From Desulfocarbo sp964620595 (GTDB taxonomy: Bacteria > Desulfobacterota > Desulfarculia > Desulfarculales > Desulfarculaceae), in the NCBI GenBank assembly GCA_964620595.1, contig CAZUHP010000009.1, positions 23,519 through 87,518 on the forward strand: a stretch of DNA of 64,000 nucleotides. Direction: 5' to 3'. The notes beneath the pieces are model-generated. The model had not been told where the DNA came from. It saw nothing but the letters and a program-made list of their open reading frames with translations, and ran no database searches. Of this stretch, positions 60,438 through 64,000 are shown piece by piece (the stretch's first letter is position 1; the number at the start of each line of letters is the position of its first letter). Made by a program: the position numbers and the translations under genes.

Positions 60438-61073
60438 TTAGCGCAGGGTCTGCATGCGCTTGAGGTCGGGCGGGTACACGTAGCGGGGGTCGATGCGGTG
60501 GCTCACCGGCAGGCCCCAGTACAGCCAGCCGTTCACCCGGCCGCGCTGGCCATGGAAAGGCGAGAACTTCTCGGCCAACTTGTCCATGTCCGGCGCCTTC
60601 AGGGCGTCACCCAGAAAACCGTGGCGGATGTTGTATACGCGCTTGAAGCCGGCCTTGACCAGGGCGTCGGCCGCCTCGGCCCCCTGGTCGCCAAAGGTGG
60701 AGATGACGATCAGCCGGTCCTCGGGCTTGAACAGGGACTGCACCACCCCGATGAAGTCCGGGTTGGGCTTGGCGCCGAGCTGGTAGCCGGTGAAGGGGGC
60801 CTTGCCACCCTGGTAGGGACCACCTTTTACCTGGAAGTCGTTGGTGGCAAAGCGCCAGGGCACGTTGTAGGCCTGGGGGGGATGGCCCAAGAGCGCGTAC
60901 TCGGCCCGAGTACGCACGTCTATGATAAAAGCGGGTTTGCCCTGCTGGCTGAGCATCTCCTGGGCCTGGAGGGCGCTTATGGTGGCGGCCCTCTTGGCCT
61001 CCTTGCCCATGACCCCCAGGGGAACCAGCGCCAGCAAGACAACGATTACGCAAACATAGACGGCTCGAGACAT
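60438..61073 (-). CDS. Secreted rhodanese-like protein without catalytic cysteine
   Basis: The 211-residue protein has a signal peptide (residues 1-24, ending VMGKEA) and a rhodanese-like domain opening ISALQAQEMLS with FIIDVRTRAEYALLGHPPQAYNVPW in two parts. Where active rhodaneses have CxxGxRS the sequence reads STFGDQG, so sulphur transfer is unlikely. A C-terminal stretch with GWLYWGLPVSHRIDPRYVYPP is not part of the core. ATG 61073 is chosen for the signal peptide. It is convergent with the cytochrome b6 gene, 21 bases away; a role as binding protein for the redox complex is a guess. Confidence 0.85.
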   Translation of the reverse strand: MSRAVYVCVIVVLLALVPLGVMGKEAKRAATISALQAQEMLSQQGKPAFIIDVRTRAEYALLGHPPQAYNVPWRFATNDFQVKGGPYQGGKAPFTGYQLGAKPNPDFIGVVQSLFKPEDRLIVISTFGDQGAEAADALVKAGFKRVYNIRHGFLGDALKAPDMDKLAEKFSPFHGQRGRVNGWLYWGLPVSHRIDPRYVYPPDLKRMQTLR

Positions 61074-61113
61074 TTTTGCAATTCCACCACAGATATCACT
61101 GTCTTGTCGGCTG

Positions 61114-61142
61114 ATGATACGAGCCGGGGAGAGGATTGTCAA
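61114..61142 (-). promoter_or_regulatory. Sigma70 promoter of the rhodanese-like gene
   Basis: On the minus strand perfect TTGACA (61142-61137), a 17-base spacer and TATCAT (61119-61114) lie 41 bases before ATG 61073. The 310-base gap to tldD holds only this and the C-rich repeat. Confidence 0.85.
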
Positions 61143-61195
61143 CGGGGAAAGCTCTGGGGGCGCAAGGCCGCCCTTTGCCCCCTCTCCCCGCCACC

Positions 61196-61306
61196 CCCTA
61201 CCCCCCGTCGCCCGCCCCCCGTCGCCCGCCCCCCGTCGCCCGCCCTCCGTCGCCGCCCCGTCGCCCGCCCCCCGTCGCCCCCCCGTCGCCCCCCCCGTCG
61301 CCCTGG
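61196..61306. repeat. CCCCGTCGCC-type tandem array before tldD
   Basis: About eight units of C(3-7)GTCGCC(CG) fill most of the gap between the rhodanese promoter and tldD. The unit is the same as in the 42.4-kb array. Confidence 0.9.
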
Positions 61307-61383
61307 GCTGCGTTGACCACCCCGGGGGCCTATGCTAAGGTTCGCCAGACGCGGGGTCACCCCAGCGGGAGGCAGCCAACCGT

Positions 61384-62769
61384 ATGAAAGAACAGCTCAA
61401 GGCCCAACCCATCCTGGAAGCCGCCCTGGCCGGGGGCGGCCAATGGTCCGAACTATTCGTGGAGCACAGCACCGGCCTGACCATCGTCATGGACGACGGC
61501 AAGGTGGAGCAGATCACCGGCGGAGTGGACCGGGGCGCGGGACTGCGCCTGGTCTACCAGGACCGCACCTCCTATGCCCATACCAACGACCTGAGCCAGG
61601 AGGGGCTCATGCCCCTGGCCCGGAACCTGGCCCGCCTGGCCGGCGGCCAGCCGGCGGGGCCAGCGCCGGTGCAGCATCCCCGGCCGGGCTACCAGGTCCA
61701 GGTGAAGCGGCCCGCCCAGGACACGGCCACCGAGCGCAAGGTGGAGCTGGTGCGCGCGGCCGAGGCCGCGGCCCGGGCCCTGGACCCCCGCATCCGCCAG
61801 GTCAAGGTGACCTATGCGGAGCGCCAGCAGGAGGTGTTCATCGCCTCCTCCCTGGGGCCCGAGGTGGGGGACCAGCGGCCCTACCTGATCCTGGCGGTGC
61901 ACTGCGTGGCGGCGGACGGAGAGCTGGTGCAGACCGGCTACGAAACCGCCGGCGGCCTGGGCGGCCTGGAGCTGCTGGAGGAGGCCGACCCCGAGGAGGT
62001 GGCGCGGGCGGCCGCCCGCCGGGCCATCCTGCAACTGGAGGCCGACCCCGCGCCGGGCGGGGCCATGCCCGTGGTGCTGGGCGCCTCGGCCGGGGGCACC
62101 ATGATCCACGAGGCGGTGGGCCACGGCCTGGAGGGCGACCACGTGAACGAGGGCATGAGCGTGTACGCCGGCCGGGTGGGCCAGCAGGTGGCCAGCCCGC
62201 TGGTCAGCGTGGTGGACGACGGCACCATCCCGGGCCGCCGGGGCTCCTACGGGTATGACGACGAGGGGGTGCCCAGCCGGCGCAACCTGCTCATCGACAA
62301 GGGCGTGCTGAAGGGCTACCTGCACGACCGGCTGTCGGCCCACAAGATGGGCGCCGCGCCCACGGGCAACGGCCGCCGGGAATCCTACCGCTTCCGGCCG
62401 GTGCCCCGCATGTCCAACACCTTGATCCTGCCCGGCCAGGACGAGGCCGCCTCGGTGATCCGCGAAACGCCCGAGGGCCTGTTCGTGGCCAAGATGGGCG
62501 GCGGCCAGGTGAACACCGTGAACGGCGACTTCGTGTTCGAGGTGAGCGAAGGCTACCTGATCCGAAACGGCGAGATCGGCCCGCCGGTGCGGGGCGCCAC
62601 CCTCACCGGCAACGGCCCCAAGGTGCTCATGGAGATAGACCGGGTGGCCAGTGACCTGGGCTTTTCCCTGGGCACCTGCGGCAAGGACGGCCAGGGCGCG
62701 CCCGTGGCCGACGCCCAGCCCACCCTGCGCATCCCCAGCCTGGTGGTGGGCGGCCTGCACCAGGACTGA
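61384..62769 (+). CDS. tldD: TldD family metalloprotease
   Basis: TldD forms a heterodimer with TldE and degrades unfolded peptides or matures small peptides. The zinc site is MIHEAVGHGLEGD near residues 240-252, with the third ligand cysteine probably in SLGTCGKDGQG. Other typical parts are GYDDEGVPSRR and RPVPRMSNT. The length of 461 residues is normal. It starts at ATG 61384. No tldE is visible downstream. Confidence 0.95.
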   Translation: MKEQLKAQPILEAALAGGGQWSELFVEHSTGLTIVMDDGKVEQITGGVDRGAGLRLVYQDRTSYAHTNDLSQEGLMPLARNLARLAGGQPAGPAPVQHPRPGYQVQVKRPAQDTATERKVELVRAAEAAARALDPRIRQVKVTYAERQQEVFIASSLGPEVGDQRPYLILAVHCVAADGELVQTGYETAGGLGGLELLEEADPEEVARAAARRAILQLEADPAPGGAMPVVLGASAGGTMIHEAVGHGLEGDHVNEGMSVYAGRVGQQVASPLVSVVDDGTIPGRRGSYGYDDEGVPSRRNLLIDKGVLKGYLHDRLSAHKMGAAPTGNGRRESYRFRPVPRMSNTLILPGQDEAASVIRETPEGLFVAKMGGGQVNTVNGDFVFEVSEGYLIRNGEIGPPVRGATLTGNGPKVLMEIDRVASDLGFSLGTCGKDGQGAPVADAQPTLRIPSLVVGGLHQD

Positions 62770-62774
62770 GCCCC

Positions 62775-64000
<1,226 letters not shown>

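Overview
The window is 64 kb of very GC-rich, densely coded chromosome (about 60 genes, no rRNA, tRNA, CRISPR array or mobile element seen). The gene set suggests an anaerobic member of the Desulfobacterota (former Deltaproteobacteria), possibly near Desulfarculia. The supporting features are futalosine-route menaquinone genes (mqnE, mqnC), an electron-transfer flavoprotein whose alpha subunit carries a ferredoxin domain, an Aquifex-type aconitase, sigma54 regulators and large multihaem cytochromes. The lineage is an inference; no marker gene for placement is present beyond ribosomal proteins L21, L27 and L32.

Region 1 (1-12.24 kb, minus strand) is one long operon read from yceD down to ribBA: yceD, rpmF, plsX, acyl-CoA dehydrogenase, etfB, etfA, fabG, acpP, fabF, rpiB, dCMP deaminase, nrdR, ribD, ribE, ribBA. 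It joins fatty-acid synthesis, nucleotide control and riboflavin synthesis. An acyl-CoA dehydrogenase/EtfBA module sits where fabH and fabD are often found. Region 2 (12.5-26 kb, plus strand) holds housekeeping genes: greA, an AmpG-like permease, hflKC, rplU-rpmA-obgE, proB-proA-nadD-rsfS, gpmI, an M48/TPR protease and a DUF2059 protein. It closes on a strong bidirectional terminator shared with fusA.

Region 3 (26-42 kb) is mixed: fusA, a zinc-type efflux carrier with an endonuclease III relative, a crotonase-like enzyme, a sirtuin coupled to a SAM hydrolase, a small HTH/AbrB-like protein in AT-rich DNA, mqnE-mqnC behind twin palindromic operators, a membrane nucleotide cyclase, a secreted Cache protein, aconitase, a tautomerase, and two small regulators. 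One of these, a lone receiver domain, has a near-perfect sigma54 promoter. Region 4 (42.7-54.6 kb) contains a YcbZ-type Lon protease, a divergent Nramp-like transporter coupled to a P-loop NTPase, an NtrC-type regulator coupled to a previously hidden small cysteine-rich protein, an EndoQ-UvrD fusion, and a cobalamin-riboswitch-controlled TonB-dependent receptor.

Region 5 (54.6-61.1 kb) is the most unusual part. It encodes an 11-haem and a 10-haem cytochrome c (paralogues), a Rieske protein, a b6-type cytochrome b and an inverted gene for a subunit-IV-like partner, followed by a rhodanese-like protein without its cysteine. Together these look like a menaquinol-oxidising Rieske/cytochrome b complex in which multihaem cytochromes replace cytochrome c1. 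The window ends in tldD and a truncated biotin-ligase-N-terminal-like gene that runs into a pure C tract.

A further theme is a family of short C/G tandem repeats, often built on CCCCGTCGCC, placed in many intergenic gaps and even in protein linkers.
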